Source of the DNA: Bacteroidota bacterium
Lineage (GTDB): Bacteria; Bacteroidota; Bacteroidia; Bacteroidales; UBA7960
Reading direction: 5' to 3'
DNA: 51,762 nucleotides
NCBI GenBank assembly: GCA_007694165.1
Contig: RECE01000128.1
Coordinates: forward strand, 1-51,762
Part shown: one piece after another, positions 6,468 to 15,961 of the stretch
Numbering within the stretch: position 1 is the first letter of the stretch
Layout of the letters: each line of letters starts with the position of its first letter
The notes under the pieces: model-generated
The model's database searches: none
What the model was told of the DNA's origin: nothing
What the model saw: the letters and a program-made list of their open reading frames with translations, nothing else
Made by a program: the position numbers and the translations under genes

Positions 6468-8891
6468 ATGAACAACGAAAACGGAAAAGCCCCATTGCAG
6501 CCTTTACCCCTTGCTGCCGCAGTTGATCGCAGGGGTTTTATAAAACTGAGTACTTTGCTGGGCGGAGGAGTGATACTGTCAGGCTTTTTGCCGGGTTGTC
6601 TCGGCAAACAGGAAGACTCTCTGGCAGAAATTGTGGAGGTACATGGTGATACCATGATTATCCGGGCGGCCTGTCCGGGACACAACTGCGGAGGCAGATG
6701 CCTGCTCAAGCTGCACGTGAGAGATGGCATGATAACCCGCGTAGAGACAGATGACCGCCCCAATGATACCCTTGAAGATCCCCAACTTCGGGCCTGTATC
6801 CGCGGCAGATCATACCGCCGCCGGCAATACCATCCCGACCGGCTCAAATATCCCATGAAAAGAGTGGGTGAACGAGGCGAAGGAAAATTCGAACGTATTT
6901 CGTGGGATGAGGCCCATGATATGCTTGCGTCAGAAATTTTAAGAGTAAAAGAAAAATATGGCAATGGCTCCATCCTGGTCCCTTATGGTACAGGAAGCTA
7001 CAACCAGATCAACGGACGACAAACTGCAGCCCGGCTGATGAACCTCATGGGGGGTTCGCTGGGCTATTACAACAGCTATAGCTGGGCCTGCATTTCAAGA
7101 GCTACACCTTATGTTTACGGCACCTCCGTTACAGGCAATCAACGACAGGACTGGGTCAACAGCAAATACATTATCATGTGGGGCTGGAACCCGGCAGAAA
7201 TGCGCGATGGGACCAACAGTGAGTTTTTCATCAAGAAGGCCAGGGAAAACGGGGCGAAAGTGGTTTGCATTGACCCAAGAATGAGCATGAGCGCGGTTGC
7301 CCTGGCGGATGAATGGATACCCATCAGACCCGGTACCGATGTTGCCATGATGAGTGCCATGGCCTATACCATAATTAAAGAAAACCTCCACGACAAAGCC
7401 TTTATTGAGAAATACACTGTAGGCTTCGAAAAATCCCAAATGCCTGCAGGGTGTGAAGATGAAGAAAGCTACCTGGATTACATACTCGGCTCACGTGATG
7501 GCATTCCCAAAACGCCCGAGTGGGCAGAAGAGATATGCAGTGTGGAGGCAGCAACTATTCGCCGGATTGCACGGGAGTATGCTACCCAAAAACCTTCGGT
7601 ACTTTACCAGGGCTATGGAATGCAGCGCCGGGCCTATGGCGAGCAGGTTGTAATCGCTGGTTGTGTATTGCCCGCCATTACGGGCAATGTGGGCATACCC
7701 GGTGGATGGGCAGGTGGATTAGCCCTGCAGGCCAATGATGGCGGCCCCTTCTGGAATGTATTTCCAACCGGAAGAAATCCTGTAAGTGCGAGCATTCCGG
7801 TTTTCCTTTGGACTGAAGCCATCCTGAGAGGTACTGAAATGGGGCCAGAGGAGGGTTTGCGTGGTGTTGACAAGCTGGACAATAATATCAAACTCATCTG
7901 GAACGTTGCATCCAACATTCTTATCAACCAGCATGCCGATACCAACCGGTCAGCAAAAATACTGAAAGACACTTCACTGGTGGAATTCATTGCCGTGCAG
8001 GATCAGTTTATGACCCCCACGGCAAAGTTTGCCGATCTGATTTTGCCCGTCTGCACACAGTTTGAAACCTGGGGTTTGCAGGATGGGTGGAAATACGGAG
8101 ATGAAGTAATCCTGGGGCCCAAAATTAAAGAGCCTCCATTTGAAACCAAAAGTGACTACCAGATTTGTGCAGAACTTGCCGGTAAATTTGGCGTCAGGGA
8201 AGAATTTACCCAAAATCGCAGCGAAAAAGACTGGATTGAATGGGCAGTAGAAAGATACAAAAACACCCGGTTTCCTGACATCCCCGATCTGGACAAAATG
8301 ACTGCAGAAAATACCGGTCTTTACACGCTGCCCGTTACAAAGCCTGCCGTTGCATTTGCAGGTTTCAGGGAAGACCCCGCAGCCAATCCGCTTAACACGC
8401 CCAGTGGGAAGATTGAGATTTTTTCCAAAACCCTCTTTGATATGGGCAAACCTGACACCATTCCTGCCGTTCCCAAATACATTCAGGAGTGGGAAAGTCC
8501 TTTTGGAGAAGAAGCCAAGCGTTTTCCGCTGCAGGCCCTGGGTCATCATTACATGTCGAGGGTACACTCCACGCACGATGGCATTGACTGGCTTGAGGAA
8601 GCGTTCCCCCAAAGGGTATTCATCAACCCCATTGATGCAGAAAAAAGAGGAATAAAAGACGGAGATGAGATACTGGTTTACAACGACCGGGGCAAGATTA
8701 TGATTCCCTGCCGCATAACACCCAAGATCATGCCCGGAGTGGTTAATATTCCCCAGGGGGCCTGGTGGAAACCCGATAAAAATGGCATTGACCGACGTGG
8801 CAACATCAACGTTCTTACTTCTCACCGATGGACACCGCTTGCCTTTGGCAATGCACAGCATACCATTATGGTAGAAGTGGAGAAAGGCTGA
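6468..8891 (+). CDS. dmsA: DMSO-reductase-family molybdopterin oxidoreductase, catalytic subunit (DmsA-like)
   Basis: This is the catalytic subunit of a respiratory molybdoenzyme of 807 residues. It has a twin-arginine signal (DRRGFIKLS, Arg21-Arg22) with hydrophobic core ending in LSGFLPGC, so it may also be lipidated at Cys44. The [4Fe-4S] ligands are Cys69, Cys74, Cys78 and Cys110 (CPGHNCGGRC). The segment GYYNSYSWACISRATPYVYG aligns with the DmsA molybdenum site, pointing to Ser205 as metal ligand. The C-terminal molybdopterin-dinucleotide-binding domain is complete (INPIDAEKRGIKDGDEILV, then GNAQHTIMVEVEKG). It is followed by the ferredoxin and membrane-anchor subunits, so electrons would come from menaquinol. 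DMSO, an N-oxide or another oxyanion is possible; sequence alone does not settle it. No DmsD/TorD-type chaperone gene is in the window. Confidence 0.88.
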   Translation: MNNENGKAPLQPLPLAAAVDRRGFIKLSTLLGGGVILSGFLPGCLGKQEDSLAEIVEVHGDTMIIRAACPGHNCGGRCLLKLHVRDGMITRVETDDRPNDTLEDPQLRACIRGRSYRRRQYHPDRLKYPMKRVGERGEGKFERISWDEAHDMLASEILRVKEKYGNGSILVPYGTGSYNQINGRQTAARLMNLMGGSLGYYNSYSWACISRATPYVYGTSVTGNQRQDWVNSKYIIMWGWNPAEMRDGTNSEFFIKKARENGAKVVCIDPRMSMSAVALADEWIPIRPGTDVAMMSAMAYTIIKENLHDKAFIEKYTVGFEKSQMPAGCEDEESYLDYILGSRDGIPKTPEWAEEICSVEAATIRRIAREYATQKPSVLYQGYGMQRRAYGEQVVIAGCVLPAITGNVGIPGGWAGGLALQANDGGPFWNVFPTGRNPVSASIPVFLWTEAILRGTEMGPEEGLRGVDKLDNNIKLIWNVASNILINQHADTNRSAKILKDTSLVEFIAVQDQFMTPTAKFADLILPVCTQFETWGLQDGWKYGDEVILGPKIKEPPFETKSDYQICAELAGKFGVREEFTQNRSEKDWIEWAVERYKNTRFPDIPDLDKMTAENTGLYTLPVTKPAVAFAGFREDPAANPLNTPSGKIEIFSKTLFDMGKPDTIPAVPKYIQEWESPFGEEAKRFPLQALGHHYMSRVHSTHDGIDWLEEAFPQRVFINPIDAEKRGIKDGDEILVYNDRGKIMIPCRITPKIMPGVVNIPQGAWWKPDKNGIDRRGNINVLTSHRWTPLAFGNAQHTIMVEVEKG

Positions 8892-8952
8892 ACAATGACA
8901 TTTGCTTTTTTCCTGCATAAAATGTAATGCTAAATTATTTTAATACGATACA

Positions 8953-9570
8953 ATGAAGCAATGGGCCTTTTACTTTGACTCCTCGCAATGCTCCGGTTGC
9001 AAAACCTGCCAGATAGCCTGCAAGGACAAACATAATCTTCCGGTGGGTTTGCGCTGGAGAAATGTTTATGAAATTGCCGGCGGCACCTGGCAGCAAAAAG
9101 ACCATAACTGGAAATCGGGGATTCATTCCTACAACATTTCCTTGTCATGCAATCACTGCGAAGATCCCATCTGCATGAAGAAATGCCCCAATAAGGCAAT
9201 TACTAAAAATGGAGAAGGGCTGGTACTCATTGACGAAAAACGTTGCATGGGTTGTGAATACTGCAAATGGGCATGCCCCTATGGTGCACTGCATCTGGAT
9301 AAAAGAACCGGCAAAATGACCAAGTGCACCTTTTGTGCAGATTACATTGAGCAAGGGAAACTTCCATCTTGTGTAAGCTCCTGCCCCATGCGTGTGCTGG
9401 AGGCTGGTCCTTTGGAAAAACTCAGGCAAAAAGAAGGAATAAACAACGAAGTCTATCCTTTACCGCCCAACAGATATACACGTCCGGCCCTGGCCATCAA
9501 ACCCCATCCGTCGGCATCGCAATTAAGCAAATGGCAAATCATCAACAAAGAGGAGGTGAAAGATGTATAG
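8953..9570 (+). CDS. dmsB: DmsB-like electron-transfer subunit, four [4Fe-4S] clusters
   Basis: This 205-residue ferredoxin-type protein passes electrons from the membrane anchor to the catalytic subunit. Four cysteine groups are intact: Cys13/16/19/23, Cys66/69/74/78, Cys98/101/104/108 and Cys125/128/140/144, the spacing of DmsB, with CNHCEDPICMKKCP and CMGCEYCKWACPYGA clearly visible. It has no signal peptide, consistent with export by hitch-hiking on the Tat-borne catalytic subunit. It begins 61 bp after dmsA, and its last 8 bases overlap the start of the anchor gene, so B and C are translationally coupled. Confidence 0.9.
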   Translation: MKQWAFYFDSSQCSGCKTCQIACKDKHNLPVGLRWRNVYEIAGGTWQQKDHNWKSGIHSYNISLSCNHCEDPICMKKCPNKAITKNGEGLVLIDEKRCMGCEYCKWACPYGALHLDKRTGKMTKCTFCADYIEQGKLPSCVSSCPMRVLEAGPLEKLRQKEGINNEVYPLPPNRYTRPALAIKPHPSASQLSKWQIINKEEVKDV

Positions 9571-10435
9571 TGCAGAATGGTCTTTGATATTTTTTACCCT
9601 GCTCAGTCAGTTTTCTGCTGGATTGCTGATGAGTGTTTTTGTTTTTCGGGTATTTCTATCCGCTGATAGTTTCATCAACAAAGAAAAACTTACCCTTTTG
9701 TGCATTGCGACAGCATTTATCGCGATGCTTTTGGCCCTGGGATTATCTTTTCTCCATTTAAATGCACCTCTCTCATCGGTTTATGCAATGAGCAACCTCC
9801 GGGAGTCATGGCTCAGCCGCGAAATCCTCATGGCCTCCCTGTTTGCATTACTGCTATTTCTGCAGGTGGTAGCTTCCAGCTTTAAACTCTTTTCGCCCCG
9901 TATTCAGAATATTTTGATGGCATTGGGTGTAATGGCCGGCTTATACTTTATTTACAGCATGGGCCGCCTGTACATGATTCCGACCGTGCCGGCATGGAAT
10001 AATCCTGGAACGATGGTGGCTTTTTATGCCACGGCTTTTCTGACAGGACCGGCAGGGTTTCTGTTAGTACACGAAGAATTGAGCCGCAAAAATGATATCC
10101 TGAAGAAACCATCAGTGAACATGATTCCGTTGGGCGGGATGATTTTTGCAGGCATGCTGATGGTAGCTGCAGCAGCATTGTTTTCCAACCCTGAAACAAC
10201 AGCTTTGGCAAATATTGGTTTCGAAGCACAACCCACTTCCCGCTTTTTAATGATAGGCCGATGGCTTCTTTTGGTTGTTGGTGTGGCAGTCTTTATGGGG
10301 TCTTTTGTTTCAATAAAAAAACCTGAATCAACCCTGGCAACCCCAAAGTTGTATTGGGGATTTGGACTGCTGGTTGTATCGGAGGTTATTGCCAGGTTTG
10401 ACTTTTACAACTCCTATTTCAGAATCGGGTTGTAA
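9563..10435 (+). CDS. dmsC: DmsC-like membrane anchor subunit
   Basis: This 290-residue integral membrane protein has about eight transmembrane helices and no soluble domain. It begins MYSAEWSLIFFTLLSQFSAG, the usual opening of DmsC-family anchors, and contains the LSFLHLNAPLSSVYAMSNLR segment typical of the family, with a His in a membrane-border position that may take part in quinol oxidation. The ATG overlaps dmsB by 8 bp. With dmsA and dmsB it completes a standard three-subunit menaquinol:acceptor oxidoreductase operon. Confidence 0.85.
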   Translation: MYSAEWSLIFFTLLSQFSAGLLMSVFVFRVFLSADSFINKEKLTLLCIATAFIAMLLALGLSFLHLNAPLSSVYAMSNLRESWLSREILMASLFALLLFLQVVASSFKLFSPRIQNILMALGVMAGLYFIYSMGRLYMIPTVPAWNNPGTMVAFYATAFLTGPAGFLLVHEELSRKNDILKKPSVNMIPLGGMIFAGMLMVAAAALFSNPETTALANIGFEAQPTSRFLMIGRWLLLVVGVAVFMGSFVSIKKPESTLATPKLYWGFGLLVVSEVIARFDFYNSYFRIGL

Positions 10436-10892
10436 AAAAAACTGTGCACAGGGAAGGTCAGGGTATGACTACAGTTCATGCCCTGAATATTAAGGTAGAT
10501 CTTCTCAGCGTGATAAATTATATTGTTCGGATGAGCTGAAAGTCATCTGACCTCCATGCAGGCCCGCAAGGTGCCGCGGGCATTGATGTAATAGTACATA
10601 AATGATTCATGAAGAACTGGAAGTCATCTACCCTCAGAGCTGAAAATAGTGGCAGGGTCAATGGAAGTGGTCGCCCGCTAAGCGGCATTTAACTTCGTTG
10701 AGCTCCCTTCGGTCGGTTGCAATGCTGCTTTGAACATCGGATAATTTGCAATTAAACATCTTTGAATTTTAAGTAAGGGATTGCTATTGGGGATGGTTTT
10801 CTTTTGTGTTGAATTGCAAATTCAACTGTGTTTCGAGCGGAATTGCAAATTCCGCTCAGCGTTTGGTGGATGCCTAAAAGGCAGGGTGGGTC
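10436..10892. other. Non-coding intergenic stretch after dmsC, with decayed repeats
   Basis: No convincing gene lies here. I see a GC-rich hairpin GCCCGC/GCGGGC at 10562-10581, two degenerate direct copies of GAAGTCATCTgACCCTC-like sequence about 80 bp apart (near 10537 and 10617), a patch with GC-rich repeat-like text (10665-10740), and the two related palindromes listed separately. It resembles a graveyard of small repeats rather than a regulatory leader. Confidence 0.5.
10808..10857. repeat. Two related REP-like hairpins sharing the core AATTGCAAATT
   Basis: Hairpin one is GTTGAATTGCAAATTCAAC (10808-10826, 8-bp arms, 3-nt loop GCA). Hairpin two spans 10835-10857 with 10-bp arms and the same loop and inner arms, but the outer arm is GAGCGG/CCGCTC. 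The arms differ by compensating changes, so the folded shape is what is conserved. This is the pattern expected of REP elements mobilised by IS200-like (RAYT) transposases; that link is inference. Confidence 0.6.
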
Positions 10893-10935
10893 AAAAAAAA
10901 AACCGCTTCAAAATCTCTCTTGAGGCGGTTTTTGT
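10893..10935. terminator. Bidirectional terminator between dmsC and the DUF4168 gene
   Basis: A 12-bp stem with one G-U pair (10900-10911 with 10920-10931, AAACCGCTTCAA/TTGAGGCGGTTT) is flanked by an A run on the left and a T run on the right, so it can terminate the plus-strand dms transcript and the minus-strand gene that ends at 10956. Confidence 0.8.
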
Positions 10936-10955
10936 TTTATAAATCGTAAAGATTC

Positions 10956-11534
10956 TTAGTTCTGAGCTTCTTCGTTAGCTTTTTCTTCTGCTGCACGTCT
11001 TCTTTCTTCAAGAATCTCCTGTCTTCTTCTTTCACGAAGGAGATCTCTTACATGAGCCTGAAGGTCAGCATCCTGACGGTATTCTGTAAGAATTTCCTGG
11101 TAGGTCTCTGAAGTAAAGCCCAACTCTTGCAGTTGATTCTGAACAAGCTGTTGTTGCTCTCTCTGGATTTGGCTGATTTTAGGTCCGAGGTTGATGAATG
11201 CTTCCACTTCTTCATCGGTAAAAGCACCCCCTTGCAATGCACCAATCTGGTTGGCACGGGCAATCTGGTTAAATCTTTCCAGGGTAAGGTCATGTTCGCT
11301 GGCAGCTTCTGCCATTCTTTCCTGGCTTTCGCGGTTCAGTTCGCTTAATTGACGGTTTGCATCAAAAAAGTTTAATAATGCATCATCTTCAAAACGAAAA
11401 GTAATTTCTTCTGCTTCTTCTTCGGGTTTGTCATTATCTGCAAATACATTAACCGGAGCAACCAGAACAAAAATAAAAGCAAACAAAAAGGCGGTAAAAA
11501 CAGTACTCAGTTTTTTACTTGTGGTAATCATCAT
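10956..11534 (-). CDS. Secreted DUF4168-like protein
   Basis: This is a 192-residue exported protein of unknown function. A signal peptide covers about residues 1-33 (MMITTSKKLSTVFTAFLFAF, ending near VNVFA). The mature chain is acidic then basic, highly helical, and shows the DUF4168 pattern: a first helix around FFDANRQLSELNRESQERM, the LTLERFNQIARA turn, then FINLGPKISQIQREQQQLVQ with the second LGFTSETYQEILTEY turn and a charged tail rich in Arg and Glu. Two adjacent Met codons make the start uncertain by one residue. A TACTTTTG -7 box lies 50 bp upstream. It appears to be transcribed alone. Confidence 0.7.
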   Translation of the reverse strand: MMITTSKKLSTVFTAFLFAFIFVLVAPVNVFADNDKPEEEAEEITFRFEDDALLNFFDANRQLSELNRESQERMAEAASEHDLTLERFNQIARANQIGALQGGAFTDEEVEAFINLGPKISQIQREQQQLVQNQLQELGFTSETYQEILTEYRQDADLQAHVRDLLRERRRQEILEERRRAAEEKANEEAQN

Positions 11535-11583
11535 TTTTTGGTTTTTTTTAGTAAATTGTTGATTGAATATAATTTAAGCAAAG

Positions 11584-11591
11584 CAAAAGTA
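11584..11591 (-). promoter_or_regulatory. Putative -7 box of the DUF4168 gene
   Basis: On the minus strand the sequence TACTTTTG matches TAnnTTTG. A TTG is present upstream but at 23 bp spacing, so the -33 assignment is weak. Confidence 0.4.
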
Positions 11592-11813
11592 AAAAGAAAT
11601 GAGGGTCATTGCTGCAATAAAAAAAGTTAATTTACTTTAACATCTACATATCTCACTAAATAACAAAGCTTTAGCTTCACAATGATTTTTAAACAACCGT
11701 GAAGCAGAAAGGTTCAGATGTGCAGGAATTTTTAATAAAACCGTTCTTTGTACAATCAAGCAAATACGCGGCTAAAACCAAACATTTTTTTAAGGAGTAC
11801 TTGAGTGTAAACT

Positions 11814-13238
11814 TTACTCAAAAAACTCCTCAGAGAACCCCATCAGGTAGAGCTTGCTTGTGGCACGGGTAAGAGCGGTGTACAACCAGCGATAATACCC
11901 GGTATCGGGATTTTTCTCAGGAATATAGCCCATTTCCACGAACACATTTTCCCATTGTCCACCTTGTGCTTTGTGGCATGTAAGTGCATAGGCAAATTTC
12001 ACTTGTAAAGCATTCAGATAAGGGTTTTTCTTGATTTTGGCCATCCGCTTTCGCTGGTTGGGTTCATCTTCATAATCACGACTTACTTCATTCCACAATC
12101 GCCCCCCTTCATCATAACTCAGCGCCGGCCCCTCAACATACAAAGTATCCAGCATGATGGTAACATCAATTTCGGCCTCCTGGGGATAGTCGAGCAAACG
12201 TGCTGTGATTTGCGCAAACCTAAAACCATATAGCTCTTCCACACGTTGCACCCTGAGAACTTCAACAATGTCTCCATTGGCAATAAACCCTGCCGGTGAA
12301 TCTTTGGGCAACCAGAAATAATTGTTCCTCACCACCATCAGCAGGTCTCCTGCCCCTATTTCGTCTTCCATGAAAAGAACCCGCTGGCGGATATGCTGAT
12401 TATACAGGTTGGCTCTTTTGTTGCTGCGGCATACGATGATAGTGTTTTCAAAGTTGCGTGCTGAAAAAGCATCTGTAATGTAGTCTGCTGCATCCGGCCC
12501 CTGCATTCTGATGATATCTTTGAATCCCTCAAGTTCAAAAGGAACAAAACCATTTTCGCCGGTTTCTATCTTGTTTCTTATGATGGTGGCATTGTGCAGT
12601 ATTCCGCTGTCGGCCTCCTGGCGCACCACCTGTCGAAGTTCAGCAGCATGGATATCCAGGTGAAAAGAGTTTTTCAGGAAGGGAATATTTAAAGCCGGAC
12701 TTTCATTGCTTTTTACCGGGGGAAGCTGAGCAACATCGCCAATAAGTATCAATTTACAGTTTTGGCCGCTAAAAACATAAGAAATAAGGTCATCCAGCAG
12801 ATTTCCCGAACCAAACACGTCATCATTGCTTTTTTGCTGCGATATCATTGAAGCTTCGTCAACAATAAAAAGGGTATCCACATGTTTGTTGGGCATCACG
12901 GAGAAGCTTACCACTCCATCGGCCGACTCTTTGAGTGAATAAATTTTCCGGTGAATGGTAAAGGCCGGTTTCCCGGAATAGCCGGCCAGCACCTTGGCTG
13001 CCCTTCCGGTAGGTGCAAGCAAAACACTTTGGGCTTTCAAAGCAGGAAGAATTCTCACCAGGTTAGACACCAGAGAGGTTTTGCCGGTACCGGCATAGCC
13101 TTTTAATACCAATACCGAGGAGGGAGTGCGAGAAACAAGAAAAACAGCCAGTTTGTCTATCAATGCATCCTGATCGGGAGTGGGTTCGTAATCAAATTCC
13201 TGAAGAAAAATATTTTTAAATTCCTGTGGATTAAGCAT
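11814..13238 (-). CDS. RecD/Dda-like superfamily 1 DNA helicase (ATP-dependent)
   Basis: This 474-residue protein is an SF1B helicase of the AAA_30/UvrD_C_2 type. Walker A is GYAGTGKT (47-54), Walker B is FIVDEAS (Asp127-Glu128), motif III is LILIGDVAQLPPV, and the C-terminal helicase motifs are ALTCHKAQGGQWENVFVE and YTALTRATSKLYLMG. It is shorter than RecD or RecD2 and lacks their N-terminal domains, so it acts alone rather than in RecBCD; length and layout match the small helicases found in most Bacteroidota genomes. The start is the ATG at 13238. It lies 92 bp downstream of tamL on the same strand. Confidence 0.85.
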   Translation of the reverse strand: MLNPQEFKNIFLQEFDYEPTPDQDALIDKLAVFLVSRTPSSVLVLKGYAGTGKTSLVSNLVRILPALKAQSVLLAPTGRAAKVLAGYSGKPAFTIHRKIYSLKESADGVVSFSVMPNKHVDTLFIVDEASMISQQKSNDDVFGSGNLLDDLISYVFSGQNCKLILIGDVAQLPPVKSNESPALNIPFLKNSFHLDIHAAELRQVVRQEADSGILHNATIIRNKIETGENGFVPFELEGFKDIIRMQGPDAADYITDAFSARNFENTIIVCRSNKRANLYNQHIRQRVLFMEDEIGAGDLLMVVRNNYFWLPKDSPAGFIANGDIVEVLRVQRVEELYGFRFAQITARLLDYPQEAEIDVTIMLDTLYVEGPALSYDEGGRLWNEVSRDYEDEPNQRKRMAKIKKNPYLNALQVKFAYALTCHKAQGGQWENVFVEMGYIPEKNPDTGYYRWLYTALTRATSKLYLMGFSEEFFE

Positions 13239-13330
13239 AGTAGTGTTGGATAATACTTTTTTTTAAAAAAACCAGAGTAAAGGCTGATTTTTCGTTATTC
13301 CTTCTAAGACAAGAAAGCTTTGAGAAAAGG

Positions 13331-15685
13331 TCAGAACGGATACCCAATTCCCAGGTTGAAGTTAAAATCGCGCAATGCCGGCCAGGAAGAAATCCATTGT
13401 TGGGAAGCAATTCGGGCAGGATCTTTCATGGGAACAGCAGCATCAACACGAAGAATAAAAAAATTGAAATCCATACGCACGCCCAGCCCTCCACCTATGG
13501 CAATATCATTATGGAGTTCTGAGAAACGAAACTCTCCCCCCGGAAATTGCTCATTCTGCCTCACAAACCAAACATTCCCGGCATCCAGGAAAAAAGCTCC
13601 GTGCCAGAAACCATAAAATTTAAAGCGGTATTCGATGTTTGCTTCGAGCTTGATATCGCCGTATCGGTCAAACCTAATCTCATCGGTACCCGGGTAACTA
13701 CCGGGGCCAAGTGTATATATTCTCCATGCCCTGAGTCCATTGGCCCCTCCCCCATAATAACTTTTAATGAAAGGCAAAACTTCTACATTGCCATAAGGCA
13801 CTCCAATCCCGCCCATAGCTCTGAAAACAAGGGTTTGCCGTTCATCAAAAATCCTGTAGTATCGAAAATCGGCATCTCCTTTCAGAAACTGGGAAAACGG
13901 TATATTGAAAACATTATAACTTCCATTACTATCCCGGGAAAGGTTTAATCCATCTGCGGCTAAGTTAAGCAGGTTACCGGCAGACTCAAAGTTGGTGCGC
14001 AGGTACATAAAATCTGCAATCTTCCCGATTTTCTGGGTGTTATACATGTATGTGTATTTCATTCCAAGTATAAAGTGGTCCCTGAACCTGCTGAGGATAA
14101 AAGGGTTGGCATCAGGAATATTGGCTCTGAGGATAGAGTCATTGTAAACCCTTACAGAGCTGATTTCTATGGGATGAATAAAGTGCCGTTTCCGGGATGT
14201 TTCATTCCATTCAAAACCATAATTCAGATTCAGAATATACCGGGTATAATCGGGCCGTTGTCTGAAATTAACCCCTGCCACAATGCTGCTTTTGGGTCTC
14301 GAATTACGCGACAATCGTTCCAGTGGTATGGGAAGTAATAATTTCGGGAAATCCACACCCATTTCAATTCCCAATTCCAGGGTATTAAACGGGAGCCGCT
14401 GAAACACCTCGTCGGTACCCGTCTCTCCTGTTACTTCAAGAGCCCCCTTGAGCCTCAGGTTGAAGATCTCTGCTCCCCGAAATATGTTGCGGTTTTGATA
14501 AAGGATGTTGCTGGCCACACCCAGGTTCCCCGCAGTATTCAAACCCTCTGCCTCAATGGTAAATGCATTGGCTGCCGACCTGTTGAGCTGAATGGTGGAT
14601 TGCAGAAATCCTAAAGTATCGTTGGGTACTCCCAACTGTGGTTCTTCGAGTTCGGTAAACTGCAAATTAATGAAGCGGTAATTGCGCATTTCAGACAAAA
14701 ACGAATAGCTCTGCTCCACCCGCGACACCTGGAAGTAATCTCCGGGTCGAATCATCAGATGATTCACCACCACTGAAGGCCTTATCCGAAGAGGGCCATT
14801 GTGATGAAACCAATATTCAAACTCATTTTCACCCCGACGATCACGGGCAATATACAGGGTGGTATCCTGCCGGGGAACATGCGAAGTGAGCGCTGAATAC
14901 TCCGGCAGCAATAGTACCTGATCAATAAGATATCGTTTATGTCGTTCCTGAACAACAGAATCTCTGTATCCCACCACGGTGCGCTGTGGATTGGAAATCC
15001 TCATTTCGAGATTTACCATGTGTTTATTCAGGTTGCTGTCAACCTGGAAATAGATAAATTCACGCGAAAAGCGATAAAATCCTTTATTCCTCAGGTTGCG
15101 GGCAATGCGGTTTCGCTCTTCATGAAGTACGTCTGTATCGTATCGTTCTGCGGATTGAATAAGTGTGTTTACCGTGTCCTCTAAAATAAACCCTTTAAGA
15201 AAGGGATCCGGAATATTAAAGAACACCTCATTAAAGGTATAGGGTGTATTGCCTTTTACATGGTAGGTTATCCGGGCACGGTTTCGTCTGAATTCTTCTG
15301 TATAATCAACCTCTGCATCGAAATACCCTTTGGAATGAAGATACATTTCAAATTGTCTGACGGTATTGTTGGCCAAAGTAGCCTCATAAATAACCGGAGC
15401 TTCACCAATGGTATTTTTCATCCAATGGCGAAATCGAGTCTCTTTTCCACGGTCGGCAAGCTGATACATATTCAGGTGAAAGCGGTAAAAGCCGAGAATA
15501 CGACGGTTAGGTCTTTGCCGGTAAAAACGAGTAAGTTCTGAACGCTGAACTTCAGACTCCTCAATTTCTATAGCGTTTCGGGTTAGCAAATAGCTCTCTT
15601 CAGGTAAGCGGCGCGCGGGGTTACATGAAGACAATACATGCAGCAAAACCAGCAGAGAAGCTATGTATAAAACTCTAGGGTGCAA
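13331..15685 (-). CDS. tamL: TamL: Omp85-family outer-membrane lipoprotein (TamA counterpart of Bacteroidota)
   Basis: This is a 784-residue member of the BamA/TamA superfamily, thought to work with the periplasm-spanning TamB in outer-membrane assembly. It starts with a lipoprotein signal (MHPRVLYIASLLVLLHVLSS, Cys21), which distinguishes TamL from TamA, then POTRA repeats (FEMYLHSKGYFDAEVDY; ARNLRNKGFYRFSREFIYF; a third near LIRPG-like MIRPGDYFQVSRVEQ), and a C-terminal barrel with GVPYGNVEVLPFIKSYYGGG, NGLRAWRIYTLGPG and the final NLGIGYPF. The start is TTG at 15685, since no ATG precedes the signal peptide in frame; a TACACTTG box overlaps that codon, so the true start is not fully certain. 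TamB is not in the window. Confidence 0.85.
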   Translation of the reverse strand: MHPRVLYIASLLVLLHVLSSCNPARRLPEESYLLTRNAIEIEESEVQRSELTRFYRQRPNRRILGFYRFHLNMYQLADRGKETRFRHWMKNTIGEAPVIYEATLANNTVRQFEMYLHSKGYFDAEVDYTEEFRRNRARITYHVKGNTPYTFNEVFFNIPDPFLKGFILEDTVNTLIQSAERYDTDVLHEERNRIARNLRNKGFYRFSREFIYFQVDSNLNKHMVNLEMRISNPQRTVVGYRDSVVQERHKRYLIDQVLLLPEYSALTSHVPRQDTTLYIARDRRGENEFEYWFHHNGPLRIRPSVVVNHLMIRPGDYFQVSRVEQSYSFLSEMRNYRFINLQFTELEEPQLGVPNDTLGFLQSTIQLNRSAANAFTIEAEGLNTAGNLGVASNILYQNRNIFRGAEIFNLRLKGALEVTGETGTDEVFQRLPFNTLELGIEMGVDFPKLLLPIPLERLSRNSRPKSSIVAGVNFRQRPDYTRYILNLNYGFEWNETSRKRHFIHPIEISSVRVYNDSILRANIPDANPFILSRFRDHFILGMKYTYMYNTQKIGKIADFMYLRTNFESAGNLLNLAADGLNLSRDSNGSYNVFNIPFSQFLKGDADFRYYRIFDERQTLVFRAMGGIGVPYGNVEVLPFIKSYYGGGANGLRAWRIYTLGPGSYPGTDEIRFDRYGDIKLEANIEYRFKFYGFWHGAFFLDAGNVWFVRQNEQFPGGEFRFSELHNDIAIGGGLGVRMDFNFFILRVDAAVPMKDPARIASQQWISSWPALRDFNFNLGIGYPF

Positions 15686-15929
15686 GTGTAGGGTATATAT
15701 TGGATAAATAATTTTGAAACGATTGATTGTTGCACAAAAATAAAACCATTTTACATAGTCTGAACAAAAAATAGCCCAAATTCATCAGGGAATCTCACAT
15801 AAAATTTAATAAACCCATAAAAGATGTTTAAAAACTGTAGGATTACACTTTTCACTCACCCATAAAACACTCATAATGTAATCATTAAGCCTCTCCATGA
15901 AAATTATTTTCATTTTTATTAAAAAAAAC

Positions 15930-15960
15930 TTGCACAATTCAAATCAGTATATTAGATTTG
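15930..15960 (+). promoter_or_regulatory. Promoter of the ABC transporter-GntR operon
   Basis: TTG (15930-15932), 20 bp, then TAGATTTG (15953-15960), a perfect match to the Bacteroidota -33/-7 consensus. The start site would be near 15966, inside the operator-like repeat, and the leader would be about 45 nt. Confidence 0.75.
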
Positions 15961-15961
15961 C

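Noticed and set aside
7974-8918. 314-codon open frame on the minus strand inside dmsA
   Set aside because: It is fully antisense to conserved molybdoenzyme codons, contains no recognisable domain, and reads as Cys/Phe/Gly-rich shadow text.
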